A stretch of 64,000 nucleotides of DNA from UBA965 sp046303375 (GTDB lineage: Bacteria; Chloroflexota; Chloroflexia; Chloroflexales; Roseiflexaceae). Position 1 is the first letter of the stretch; each line of letters opens with the position of its first letter. A program made the translations under genes and the position numbers. Of the stretch, positions 52,619 to 61,060 are shown piece after piece. Location: the NCBI GenBank assembly GCA_046303375.1, contig JBKCGB010000018.1:1-64000 (forward strand), in the 5' to 3' direction. The notes under the pieces were generated by a model, which was not told the DNA's origin, searched no databases, and saw nothing but the letters and a program-made list of their open reading frames with translations.

Positions 52619-53719
52619 TCAGCGCTGCAGAATCGCTGGGCGCAGGTAACTTTTACCCTCAATCTCTACCTGGATTGTTGGCCAGTCTCCCGTATGCGAC
52701 AACGCTTGGGCTCCCGTTGCAGTGATGAGCATGGTATCTTCGGATTTGGTACCCGTAATACTCGGGTTCCACGCAAAGGCTTGCCCTACATCAATGATAT
52801 GCGTGCTATCAGGACGCGCCTGGATTTCACGGTTTTCGTAGGCAGTGACCCCACCTTGATGGTGTTTGTGCCATTCATTCGCATATCCATGGGCAGCATA
52901 TGCTGCCACAACATCACCAAAAGCTGCCCCCAACCGCCGCCCAGGTTGACTGGCATGCCAGGCTGCTGCATCGACTGCCGCACAGGCCTCGGCGCGGCGA
53001 GCGATGGTCGCATCGAGCGCCCCAAATGCCACTAGCCGTGTTGCTGACACAATCAATCCATGCCGACGTGCACACGCCACTAGCATCACCATCTGTGCGA
53101 CACGCTTGGCCGTCGGTGCTGGATGGCGATACAAGGCAATCCGTTCATCGGCTGCAATCAACGCTACCACGGGTGTTGCACCCGCAGCATAGATGTGCGC
53201 TGACAGCATACCGGCAATTTCGAGTTCGCTCATCCCTGGCTGGACTGCCCGTGCCGCGGCTTCGAGTGCACGCCCCGTGGCTTGTGCATGGGTCGCAAAC
53301 CGCACCTGCTCATCGGCGGTCAGTGCCACACGCAACGCCGTCAATTCGCCGGCCACACTCTGCACCGCGCCAGCCACATCACTGGCCCACTGTCCCGCAC
53401 CACAGACCTGGTCAACAAAGGCGTCGCGCGCTGCGGGAGTAAACCAGTCAAATACGTGTGGTATGAGTGGCAACGTAGGCACTTCTTCGGCCAGCATGCG
53501 CGGCATTTCGATGTGGCTGGCCAGCAGATAATCACCCTGCGGCGTACACAACACACTCGCTACGGCACTTTCGCTGTTGAGTCCTACGTGCGCCTGACCA
53601 CCACATGTTATCCAGCTCAAGTTGGCACAACGTGTCAGCAACACACCATGGAGACCACGCTGTTCCATCAGGGTAGCGAGCTTGGCACGCTTGATTTGCC
53701 ATTCTTGGGCATGCATCAT
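52619..53719 (-). CDS. M24-fold (aminopeptidase P/creatinase-like) protein with altered metal-site motifs
   Basis: A 366-residue protein with a creatinase-like N-terminal domain and a C-terminal pita-bread domain like Xaa-Pro peptidases. The usual metal motifs are not intact: where active M24 enzymes have a His-containing HG-x-G segment and paired Glu residues, this protein has HHQGGVTAYENREIQ and later GTKSEDTML, and no clear D...D pair is seen. It may be a member of the atypical subgroup with a different active site or none. Three consecutive ATGs follow AAAGGAG; I chose the middle one. Two tRNA genes with their own terminator lie upstream. Confidence 0.7.
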   Translation of the reverse strand: MMHAQEWQIKRAKLATLMEQRGLHGVLLTRCANLSWITCGGQAHVGLNSESAVASVLCTPQGDYLLASHIEMPRMLAEEVPTLPLIPHVFDWFTPAARDAFVDQVCGAGQWASDVAGAVQSVAGELTALRVALTADEQVRFATHAQATGRALEAAARAVQPGMSELEIAGMLSAHIYAAGATPVVALIAADERIALYRHPAPTAKRVAQMVMLVACARRHGLIVSATRLVAFGALDATIARRAEACAAVDAAAWHASQPGRRLGAAFGDVVAAYAAHGYANEWHKHHQGGVTAYENREIQARPDSTHIIDVGQAFAWNPSITGTKSEDTMLITATGAQALSHTGDWPTIQVEIEGKSYLRPAILQR

Positions 53720-53804
53720 CATGACTCCTTTGCTGGTACGGGAATTGTCTCGATTATATCCTACTCTGGCAACTCGGCTGACATGCGCCCGGCGCAGACA
53801 CGAA

Positions 53805-53832
53805 CACACCGCAGTCGAATGACTGCGGTGTG
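53805..53832 (-). terminator. Terminator of the tRNA-Ala pair
   Basis: CACACCGCAGTC (53805-53816) and GACTGCGGTGTG (53821-53832) form a perfect 12-bp stem with the loop GAAT, starting 4 bp beyond the 3' end of the second tRNA. A modest TTCGTGTC follows on the - strand. Confidence 0.65.
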
Positions 53833-53836
53833 CGAT

Positions 53837-53912
53837 TGGTGGAGCAATGGGGGATCGAACCCCAGACCTCAACACTGCCAGCGTTGCGCTCTCCCAGCTG
53901 AGCTATTGCCCC
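53837..53912 (-). tRNA. tRNA-Ala (anticodon GGC)
   Basis: A 76-nt cloverleaf including an encoded CCA. Acceptor GGGGCAA pairs with TTGCTCC, the D-arm is GCTCAGCTGGGAGAGC, the anticodon loop CTGGCAG gives GGC, and the T-arm contains TTCGATC. It reads GCC/GCU alanine codons. It lies 12 bp downstream of the other alanine tRNA. Confidence 0.95.
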
Positions 53913-53924
53913 GAACTATTGAAT

Positions 53925-54000
53925 TGGTGGAGGTGAGGAGGCTCGAACTCCTGGCCTCGACAGTGCGATTGTCGCGCTCTCCCAGCTGAGCTACACCCCC
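53925..54000 (-). tRNA. tRNA-Ala (anticodon CGC)
   Basis: A 76-nt cloverleaf with encoded CCA. Acceptor GGGGGTG pairs with CACCTCC (one G-U), the anticodon stem CGACA/TGTCG holds the loop ATCGCAC with anticodon CGC, and the T-loop is TTCGAGC. It reads GCG codons. It is first in a two-tRNA transcript. Confidence 0.95.
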
Positions 54001-54014
54001 AAAACCCTGTTGGA

Positions 54015-54044
54015 AGTATACGACACCATAATGCACTTTGTCAA
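54015..54044 (-). promoter_or_regulatory. Strong sigma-70-type promoter of the tRNA-Ala operon
   Basis: On the - strand, TTGACA (54039-54044) and TATACT (54015-54020) are separated by 18 bases. The predicted start is about 8 bases upstream of the first tRNA's 5' end. This is the closest match to the sigma-70 consensus I found in the window. Confidence 0.85.
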
Positions 54045-54080
54045 ACCCAATTTCCCAGGAGTTCGCCCCAGACGCATTGA

Positions 54081-55079
54081 CTAGCCACGATGACGCATGG
54101 TGACAATACGCCGCGACAGCAGGTATGAGCCAATCACGAGCACTAATGCACTCAGTTGCGCCAACAATCCTTCGACATTAGGGAACACCGCAAACCACAT
54201 CCCCAACCACCCGGGAATGTCAACGGGCACCACAGTCGTTCCCAACCACCCCGCCTGCTGCATTTCTTGGATTTCTTCACCGACCATGACCACCAGCACC
54301 ATTGCCAACAACAGCCCAGTGGCAATCAAGAGCTGCTTGTACGGCATCTTGTGATTGGTCAGAAACGTGACTACCCCAATGGTGCCCGTAAATGCCAACC
54401 CGATCAAGACTCCAGCAAGCACCGTGGGTGTCCCCATCGCCAGACGCACATTTTGCAAAAACAAGACGATCTCGAATCCTTCACGGTACACCGCGCTAAA
54501 TCCAAGCATGGCCAAGCCCCACACGGTGGCCTGCGCACTGATGTCGCCAGCTAGCAGTGTACGCTTTTTCTGGGTGTGCATGGCAATCCACCCCGTCCAG
54601 TAGACATTGTGCAAAAACCAATTCATGATAACCAACAGCACCACAATCGCCAACAAACCGGTGGCCGCCTGAATATGCAACAATGGCGCATCGATGCGAT
54701 CAATGATGGCAACGACGATGAACCAGGTCACAAGACTTGCCACCAACGCCCAACCCGCTCCCGCAAACACACTGCGACGCAACATCGACTGTGCCCCGAC
54801 AAAGCTCGCTGTAATCGCCGCCAACACTAGAATCGCTTCCAGCCCTTCGCGAAATACAATCAGACTCGTATTCACGACGACCGCACTTGGATGCAGCCCG
54901 TGCACAAATGGATCCGGCACACCCGCAAACTGGATGCCCTGCCATACCATGACACATGCTACGATGACCGTTGCAATTGCGAGCACCCACTGATACCATG
55001 CCCATTGCGGCACGTGTGACACCTGTTGCCCCTGTGACATATCTGCCATCTCGCGTTTCTGTACCTGTGATCTACACAT
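54081..55079 (-). CDS. FTR1-family iron permease
   Basis: A 332-residue membrane protein with about seven helices and the paired iron-binding motifs FREGLEAILVLAAI and YREGFEIVLFLQNV, as in Ftr1/EfeU permeases for high-affinity iron uptake. No EfeO/EfeB-like partner is nearby. The start is uncertain: ATG 55079 is the longest, and internal ATGs at codons 11 and 14 are possible. A plausible promoter (TTGTAA at 55120-55125, TATACT at 55098-55103, - strand, 16-base spacer) lies just upstream. I cannot identify a Fur box with confidence. Confidence 0.85.
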   Translation of the reverse strand: MCRSQVQKREMADMSQGQQVSHVPQWAWYQWVLAIATVIVACVMVWQGIQFAGVPDPFVHGLHPSAVVVNTSLIVFREGLEAILVLAAITASFVGAQSMLRRSVFAGAGWALVASLVTWFIVVAIIDRIDAPLLHIQAATGLLAIVVLLVIMNWFLHNVYWTGWIAMHTQKKRTLLAGDISAQATVWGLAMLGFSAVYREGFEIVLFLQNVRLAMGTPTVLAGVLIGLAFTGTIGVVTFLTNHKMPYKQLLIATGLLLAMVLVVMVGEEIQEMQQAGWLGTTVVPVDIPGWLGMWFAVFPNVEGLLAQLSALVLVIGSYLLSRRIVTMRHRG

Positions 55080-55097
55080 GGCGAATCCGTATCACCT

Positions 55098-55125
55098 AGT
55101 ATAGCGATTATTTTTTATTTTACAA
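55098..55125 (-). promoter_or_regulatory. Predicted promoter of the FTR1 permease gene
   Basis: On the - strand, TTGTAA (55120-55125) and TATACT (55098-55103) are 16 bases apart in an A+T-rich stretch. The predicted transcript would start about 12 bases before ATG 55079. Confidence 0.5.
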
Positions 55126-55156
55126 GGAAAAACTGTTTTAATTAGCGGACAACAAA

Positions 55157-55192
55157 CAGCGCACGTGTGGAATGTCATCCACACGTGCGCTG
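55157..55192 (-). terminator. Rho-independent-type terminator of gyrB
   Basis: Perfect 15-bp inverted repeat (55157-55171 and 55178-55192) with a 6-base loop, 18 bp past the gyrB stop. On the - strand it is followed by TTTGTTGT, a modest T-rich tail. Confidence 0.75.
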
Positions 55193-55210
55193 GCGGTATC
55201 ATCCAGCACA

Positions 55211-57133
55211 TCAAATGTCGAGGTTGCGTACCTCTGGGGCATGCGTCTGGATAAAGCGCTTGCGTGGTGGCACCAAGTCGCCCATCAGCATCGTAAACGT
55301 CTCTTCAGCGGCCACCGCATCATCCATGGTCACCTGCAGAATCACACGATTGCCAGGATTCATCGTGGTATCCCACAGCTGTTCGGCGTTCATTTCACCC
55401 AGCCCTTTGTAGCGCTGGATTTCCACACGGTTGCGTTCGTTGGCAGGTAAGCTAGCGATATACGTATCACGCTCATTATCACTAAACACATAGCGGTCGT
55501 TTTTGCCCACCCGCACGCGATACAACGGTGGCTGTGCAATGTACAAATTCCCGTTCGTGATTAATGGGCGCATATAGCGGAAGAAGAAGGTGAGCAACAA
55601 GGTGCGGATGTGGCTCCCATCGACGTCAGCATCACTCATCAAAAAGACGCGGTGGTAGCGGATTTTGCTCACATCGAACTGGTCGCCAATACTTGCTCCA
55701 ATCGCTGTAATCAATGAGCGTACTTCGTTGTTGGAAAGCATGCGGTCGAGGCGGCTTTTTTCGACATTCAGGATTTTACCACGCAGGGGCAAAATAGCCT
55801 GAAAGCGGCGATCGCGCCCTTGTTTGGCGCTACCACCGGCGCTATCACCCTCTACGATGAAGAGTTCACAATTTGCCGGGTTGTTGTCGGAGCAGTCAGC
55901 CAGTTTGCCGGGGAGCGAAAAACCTTCGCGGGCGCTTTTGCGTGCTGTTTCACGGACTTTTTGTACGGCCAAGCGCGTGCGGGCTGCCGAGACACATTTT
56001 TCGATGATGCGCTTGGCATCGGCAGGATTCTCTTCGAGCCATTGTTGCCAGGCATCACCAAAGACGGTATTAACAGCAGTAGCCGCCACCGGGCTAACCA
56101 GCTTTTCTTTGGTTTGCGAGCTAAACTGCGGGTCGCGCAATTTGACACTAATCACCGCCGTCAAGCCTTCGCGCACGTCATCGCCTGTCAGGTTGGTATC
56201 GTTTTCTTTGAGCAGGTTTTTGGCACGTGCATAGGTGTTGATGACACGCGTCAAGGCATTGCGAAAGCCTGTCACATGTGCACCACCGTCAGTGTTATTA
56301 ATGTTGTTGGCAAACGAGTAAATCATGTCTGTGTCGTATGCTTCGGTGTATTGGAGCGAGATTTCCACTGCCACGTCATCGGCGATACGATCCACATAAA
56401 ACGGCTGTTTGTGCAGTGTCGTACGGTCTTTGTTGAGGTGGCGCACATACGAGCCAATCCCACCTTCAAAGTAGAAGTTGAGCTCGTTGTCGTCGCGCTC
56501 ATCCACAAAGCGAAAGCGCAGTCCCTTGTTGAGGTACGACATTTCACGGAAGCGTTGCGCTAACGTGCGGAAGTTGTAGTCGAGCGTCTGAATGATTGTT
56601 GTATCGGGGTGAAATGTCGTGTGGGTTCCATGCAATGTGGTCGGCTCGAGGTCGACGACGTCGCCCTGTGGTACCCCACAGCGGAACTCTTGGTAGTAGT
56701 GGCGCTCGTTGCGGTAGACATCGACGCGACAATACGACGAAAGCGCATTGACTGCTGACACACCCACACCATGCAACCCGGATGATACTTTGTAACCGGT
56801 ACCGCCGAATTTACCACCGGCATGGAGCACGGTCATGACGACCTGCAACGTGCTGACACCCATTTTGGGGTGAATACCCACGGGGATACCCTGACCATCA
56901 TCACGTACGGTCACTGAACCATCATCGTGGATGACCACTTCGACGGATGTGGCACGCCCTGCCATCACCTCGTCGACCGAATTGTCGACCACCTCACGTA
57001 CCATGGTGTGCAAGCCGTTGATATCGGTGGGACCGATATACATACCGGGGCGCTTACGCACCGCTTCCATGCCTTCGAGAACTTGAATTTGACTCTCGTC
57101 GTATGTCGAACCCTGTGTCACACCATCACTCAT
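55211..57133 (-). CDS. gyrB: DNA gyrase subunit B
   Basis: A 640-residue type IIA topoisomerase ATPase subunit that introduces negative supercoils with GyrA. GHKL ATPase motifs are DNSVDEVMAG, DDGQGIPVG and GLHGVGVSAVNALS. The Toprim metal-binding motifs are IVEGDSAGGSAKQGRDR and MSDADVDGSHIRTLL, and GEMNAEQLWDTTMNP is typical of the C-terminus. GyrB identity over ParE is favoured by overall sequence but not proven, since gyrA is not nearby. ATG 57133 follows AGAGGA; a longer form would need a GTG without a site. dnaA and recF are not adjacent. Confidence 0.93.
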   Translation of the reverse strand: MSDGVTQGSTYDESQIQVLEGMEAVRKRPGMYIGPTDINGLHTMVREVVDNSVDEVMAGRATSVEVVIHDDGSVTVRDDGQGIPVGIHPKMGVSTLQVVMTVLHAGGKFGGTGYKVSSGLHGVGVSAVNALSSYCRVDVYRNERHYYQEFRCGVPQGDVVDLEPTTLHGTHTTFHPDTTIIQTLDYNFRTLAQRFREMSYLNKGLRFRFVDERDDNELNFYFEGGIGSYVRHLNKDRTTLHKQPFYVDRIADDVAVEISLQYTEAYDTDMIYSFANNINNTDGGAHVTGFRNALTRVINTYARAKNLLKENDTNLTGDDVREGLTAVISVKLRDPQFSSQTKEKLVSPVAATAVNTVFGDAWQQWLEENPADAKRIIEKCVSAARTRLAVQKVRETARKSAREGFSLPGKLADCSDNNPANCELFIVEGDSAGGSAKQGRDRRFQAILPLRGKILNVEKSRLDRMLSNNEVRSLITAIGASIGDQFDVSKIRYHRVFLMSDADVDGSHIRTLLLTFFFRYMRPLITNGNLYIAQPPLYRVRVGKNDRYVFSDNERDTYIASLPANERNRVEIQRYKGLGEMNAEQLWDTTMNPGNRVILQVTMDDAVAAEETFTMLMGDLVPPRKRFIQTHAPEVRNLDI

Positions 57134-57186
57134 ATCGTGTATTTCCTCTACGTACGATGCCACCAGCGTCAGCGCTTGGTAATAAC

Positions 57187-58176
57187 TTACAACCCTTGTT
57201 GCAAGTGGTACTGTACAAACCGCATACGTGCCATCACGAGCCCGGTCAACAAGTACGCACTCACGATAATAGACGCCACCTGCCCTGCAATCGTGCCGAT
57301 GAGACCCTCAAAGATGATCCCACTCCCGGCGACGATTACGATTAGCATCAGCAAAAAGCTCAGTGTTCGCCAGAAATTCACCCGCACCAAACGTACACTC
57401 ATTTGAATACCGCGAATCGGCCCAACCTGCTCGAGTACCATGATTTCACGCGTGAATCCGATGTAAATGCTCGCCCATAACCAGGCACCCGCCCCCACAA
57501 AGACAAAAAACGCACCAAGTGCGGGACTTGCGCTCAAGAGCAACAACAAGAATATGGACAGGGGGATCAGTGATAACCCGACCACACCAATCACCAACAT
57601 GACATACAAAAAGAGCACCGTCATCACACGCACGACCTGATGCACGAAATCATTCGCTTGCGGGGCATCGATTGCAGCATTGCGCATCCCCGCCAGAAAG
57701 ATGGCACTCAACACGAGCGCTACCACATTGATGAGCACAATCAAACCCAGAAACGAACCCGCATCTGCGACAATCAACGCATTAGCGTCCACGTTGGGGG
57801 CAGGCAGCGCCATGATATACGGTAGCCCAAGTGCTTCAGCACTCGCACCCGCAGCCCTGAACGAGTAGATGGTGTAGGGCACCACATTCAACCATGCGAC
57901 CTGCCCGCGGATGTCTTCGCGGGCAAGTTGCGCCAACAACCCGATTGTTTGTTCACGCATCTCTGCGACATCATTCGGGGTCGATGCGTCTGGTTGTATT
58001 TCGCGCAAAAGGGCCTGTGTCTCGGTGACGAGCGGTGCAATCGATATACCACCACCAAACCACAAATATGCGTTGAGTATCAATGGAATGACGAGCACCC
58101 ATGGTGCGCGATTAATCTTTGCATACGCATCGCTGAGGATATCTACGATGCTTACTCGTGTCGTTGTATCGGTCAC
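57187..58176 (-). CDS. Polytopic membrane protein of unknown function
   Basis: A 329-residue protein with about six hydrophobic helices, including very hydrophobic stretches near residues 165-185, 205-240 and 280-310. I do not recognise a named family; the layout, with a long loop between helices 1 and 2, resembles the DUF7544 or GPDPase-membrane-domain type. GTG 58176 is chosen because AGGAGGA precedes it. It lies 53 bp upstream of gyrB on the same strand, and may be co-transcribed with it. Confidence 0.65.
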   Translation of the reverse strand: MTDTTTRVSIVDILSDAYAKINRAPWVLVIPLILNAYLWFGGGISIAPLVTETQALLREIQPDASTPNDVAEMREQTIGLLAQLAREDIRGQVAWLNVVPYTIYSFRAAGASAEALGLPYIMALPAPNVDANALIVADAGSFLGLIVLINVVALVLSAIFLAGMRNAAIDAPQANDFVHQVVRVMTVLFLYVMLVIGVVGLSLIPLSIFLLLLLSASPALGAFFVFVGAGAWLWASIYIGFTREIMVLEQVGPIRGIQMSVRLVRVNFWRTLSFLLMLIVIVAGSGIIFEGLIGTIAGQVASIIVSAYLLTGLVMARMRFVQYHLQQGL

Positions 58177-58188
58177 TAATTTCCTCCT

Positions 58189-58213
58189 GTATGCTGTAGT
58201 AATTATAGCATAC
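58189..58213 (-). promoter_or_regulatory. Extended -10 promoter with flanking inverted repeat
   Basis: On the - strand TATAAT (58202-58207) preceded by TGC gives an extended -10 for the membrane-protein gene. It lies inside an inverted repeat GTATGCT (58189-58195) and AGCATAC (58207-58213), a possible operator overlapping the promoter. Confidence 0.45.
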
Positions 58214-58305
58214 CCATGGCAAATGCGCATCATTGCATTTGTACACTGTCGTGTGATTGAGTCATTTACGGTATAGTATTACCAAGCAACACTGAGGAGT
58301 CGGGC

Positions 58306-59163
58306 ATGAGTACTACGAGCCACTATTCACCAACCACCGAAGTCTATCTACGCCGTCCCGTAACTGCAGCACAACGCATGCTCATCGTCTATGCACACCC
58401 CGATGACGAAGCCTTTGGCAATGCGGGGACAATCCTCGCTGCACGGCGCGCAGGTATCGAAGTCCACTACATCTGTGCTACCCGCGGGGAATGTGGATCG
58501 TGTGACCCCGCATACCTTGCACAGTATCCCGACATGCGTGCGTTGCGCACTGCCGAACAACAGGCAGCTGCTGACGCACTCGATCTCGGTGCCGTGCACT
58601 TCCTCAATTACCGTGACAGTAATATGCCTGGCACGGCTGACAACGCGCACCCCGAAGCATTGGTACAAGCACCGATTGCTGATGTAACCCAACGCATTGC
58701 TGGCATCATCGATGACTTTAAACCCCAGTACATCATCACCTTTCCCCCGTATGGTGGGTATGGGCACCCCGACCATATTGCAATTCACCACGCCACCTTG
58801 GCCGCCATTGCACAGAGTACGTGGCAGGTACCCAATGTGTTTTACTCGACATTTTCTACGACCACGCTACGTGTGATTATCTTTTTGTTGCAGCTGACAG
58901 GGCGCAACCCACGTGCCTTTGGGCGCAATGGTGATATCGACATGGTACGGGTCGCCGAAGAAGCAACGGCCATCACCACCGTGGTACCGTGTGCACACGT
59001 GGTCCCCGCCAAAATCGCTGCGTGGCAGTGCCATGCCAGCCAGGGGGGGAGTGTCACACGCATCCCGCGTATCGCATGGCGCTGGTTTTATGGGCGAGAA
59101 ACACTCACACGCATCCATCCAGTACCGAGCAACCGCCGCGAAGTGCTACGGTTTGACGCATGA
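58306..59163 (+). CDS. PIG-L/LmbE-family deacetylase
   Basis: A 285-residue PIG-L domain protein. The zinc-site motifs are YAHPDDEAFGNAG near the N-terminus and GGYGHPDHIAIHH later. Family members remove acetyl from N-acetylglucosamine-containing substrates (for example BshB in bacillithiol, MshB in mycothiol). The actual substrate is not indicated. ATG follows GAGGAG; a -10-like TATAGT is at 58272-58277. Its stop overlaps the next start (ATGA), coupling it to an acetyltransferase gene. Confidence 0.85.
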   Translation: MSTTSHYSPTTEVYLRRPVTAAQRMLIVYAHPDDEAFGNAGTILAARRAGIEVHYICATRGECGSCDPAYLAQYPDMRALRTAEQQAAADALDLGAVHFLNYRDSNMPGTADNAHPEALVQAPIADVTQRIAGIIDDFKPQYIITFPPYGGYGHPDHIAIHHATLAAIAQSTWQVPNVFYSTFSTTTLRVIIFLLQLTGRNPRAFGRNGDIDMVRVAEEATAITTVVPCAHVVPAKIAAWQCHASQGGSVTRIPRIAWRWFYGRETLTRIHPVPSNRREVLRFDA

Positions 59164-59819
59164 GCGAATTTGTCATTCGTCCAGCGACAACAGCCGATAT
59201 TGACGGATTGGTAACGGTGCATGCGGCTGCATTCAATGACAAATTCATCGCAGCCTTTGGCGAGCGACAACTCGCCACGGGCCTCGACCTGATGGCCGAA
59301 ACCTGGCGGCGCCAAGGCAGTGCTGGTTTGAATGGCATGTGGGTGGTGGTTGACAATGGCATGGTAGTAGCTACGATTGCGCTACGGGCACGAGTCACTA
59401 TGCGGCAGATACCTGCGGTGCCCGTGGAGTGGTTATTCATCAAAAAACTCGGGTTTTTGCGCGCCCTCTATGCCTTGACGATCCTGTCGGTCATTGACCA
59501 TCCTGTGGGATACGACGAGCTCTATATCAGCGACGTGGCCGTGCACCCGAAGCATCAACGGCGTGGCATCGCACGCACCATGCTCGCGCATGCACGCACC
59601 GAAGCCCAACGCCTCAATCTGCATTCACTGTGCTTGTATGTCAGCGCCAACAACAGCGCAGCGTGTGCCCTGTATCAGAGTGCCGGCTATCAGCCCACCT
59701 CTACGCATCGATCGTTCCTCGCATGGATTGCGACACGGCGCTGGCGCTGGCTGCTCATGGCGCGCCCCGTGCAGCCATCTCCTCGAGTTGAGGGGCAGCC
59801 ACGCGCCAATAACGTGTAA
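59160..59819 (+). CDS. GNAT-family N-acetyltransferase
   Basis: A 219-residue GNAT with the acetyl-CoA signature SDVAVHPKHQRRGIARTML and the downstream CLYVSANNSAACALYQSAGY. It is coupled to the PIG-L deacetylase gene, an attractive pairing in which one enzyme removes and the other adds acyl groups, as in thiol or amino-sugar pathways; this is inference. Its 3' end overlaps, antisense, the last 65 bp of the photolyase N-domain gene. Confidence 0.82.
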   Translation: MSEFVIRPATTADIDGLVTVHAAAFNDKFIAAFGERQLATGLDLMAETWRRQGSAGLNGMWVVVDNGMVVATIALRARVTMRQIPAVPVEWLFIKKLGFLRALYALTILSVIDHPVGYDELYISDVAVHPKHQRRGIARTMLAHARTEAQRLNLHSLCLYVSANNSAACALYQSAGYQPTSTHRSFLAWIATRRWRWLLMARPVQPSPRVEGQPRANNV

Positions 59820-60189
59820 ATCGGCGCAAATCACTCGTCGCTGGTACCTGCACAAAGTCTGGCTCCGGCAACACATCAACACGATGTGTCTGCTGGAGCA
59901 TAGCAACAATCTTTCTAAAGCGTGGCGCCACACTCGCACTCGTCACAATACGTGTTGCCTGATGCTGCTGTGCAAACGAGCGCACGTGGGTAACCACATC
60001 ACCGCGATACATGGTCACCGGCAACTCAAGCAATGCCTCATACATAAACACCAGACGCTTGAGGCTAATGCGGCGCTGACGGAGCACGGCATCATCCCAC
60101 ACAAAAATTGCAGGCGCATCTGGCGCCGCCACCAAGGCAGGGTTGGTGAGTCGCAAACAATCGCCATGCACCCATACAATATCAGCCAC
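59755..60189 (-). CDS. Stand-alone photolyase/cryptochrome N-terminal alpha/beta domain
   Basis: A 144-residue protein that aligns by eye with only the N-terminal (antenna-binding, Rossmann-like) domain of photolyases: IVWVHGDCLRLTNPAL at the start, FVWDDAVL, RISLKRLVFMYEALLELPV, RGD and a final DLRRFTRYW. It ends where the FAD domain would begin. GTG 60189 is preceded by AAGGAG. It overlaps the end of the acyltransferase gene by 8 bp. The matching FAD-binding domain is encoded separately at 61061-61849. Alone it should lack catalytic FAD; a two-chain photolyase is the obvious idea. Confidence 0.72.
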   Translation of the reverse strand: MADIVWVHGDCLRLTNPALVAAPDAPAIFVWDDAVLRQRRISLKRLVFMYEALLELPVTMYRGDVVTHVRSFAQQHQATRIVTSASVAPRFRKIVAMLQQTHRVDVLPEPDFVQVPATSDLRRFTRYWRVAAPQLEEMAARGAP

Positions 60190-61033
60190 GCCGTACTCCT
60201 TGTTCTTGCACAATTAACGCATGCATCTCAGCGACCAACTGCTGGTGAGTGTCACTCCCCGCAGTGCGACACGGATTGCCAAAGCGCACCCGCACCAAAC
60301 CCGTCTTGTACCATGGCACAATCAGCTGCAGGGTGGCGGCCATCCAATCACGATCACGGCGCACTGGTATGCGCCGTACATACCAATTCTGTAGCGCACG
60401 TGCCGAAATAACGCCACTCACCAGCATCGGCACCACCACGAGGTTGGGCACCAACCGTGCAAAAAGCACCGCCATCTCAGACCACGCTGGCAGCGTGTCT
60501 GCAGCATCATCAAAGACGGCTGGGTCTGACTCAATGCGTCCTGCGGGATACGTGAGCAGCGCACCACCCCGTTTGAGATGCTGTGCAGCCGCACGAATTG
60601 CCTGCGCACGCCCTATGGCATCGTCGGGCACACAAATCAGGTGTGCTGAAATATTGGGCAACTCGTCGAGCAACACGCGCTGCGCCGCAATCACTTTGAG
60701 ATCGGGGCGATTAATTGCGACAAATGATGCGGCTGCATCGCTTAAGCCTGGGTGATTGCTACAAATCAATACCGGCCCTGTGTGAGGCACTTCCTGTGGG
60801 TTGACGTGTTCGACCGCCCTGGCGTATGCCGTCACGATTACCTGCCCTGCTGACGCCAAACCGGCATCCCTTGCCTGTGCATCACACATGGCCATGGTGT
60901 GTGCCAACCGCCGTGATGGCCACCAGCCTACGGCCGTCACTACCCAACGCAACCATGGGCGTTGGGCAACACCAAATGTTTCATACAAATCCGCCAGATT
61001 CATCGCCGTCAGTGTGTCAATATTTGCACGCAT
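60182..61033 (-). CDS. PlsC-type glycerolipid acyltransferase
   Basis: A 283-residue acyltransferase with the catalytic NH-x4-D motif in CSNHPGLSDAAASF and a second motif, LLTYPAGRIESDP, corresponding to the usual FPEGTRS. Such enzymes acylate lysophosphatidate or related acceptors at the membrane. GGGAGG precedes the ATG. It is located between the two halves of the split photolyase, overlapping the N-domain gene by 8 bp and lying 27 bp after the FAD-domain gene, so it is in the same transcript. Confidence 0.8.
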   Translation of the reverse strand: MRANIDTLTAMNLADLYETFGVAQRPWLRWVVTAVGWWPSRRLAHTMAMCDAQARDAGLASAGQVIVTAYARAVEHVNPQEVPHTGPVLICSNHPGLSDAAASFVAINRPDLKVIAAQRVLLDELPNISAHLICVPDDAIGRAQAIRAAAQHLKRGGALLTYPAGRIESDPAVFDDAADTLPAWSEMAVLFARLVPNLVVVPMLVSGVISARALQNWYVRRIPVRRDRDWMAATLQLIVPWYKTGLVRVRFGNPCRTAGSDTHQQLVAEMHALIVQEQGVRRG

Positions 61034-61060
61034 CCACGCCTCCCTGCATTGCTGCTGTTG

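Noticed and set aside
55820..56563. 247-codon + strand ORF
   Set aside because: Antisense to gyrB.
59494..60411. 305-codon + strand ORF
   Set aside because: Overlaps three well-supported genes; composition is not protein-like.
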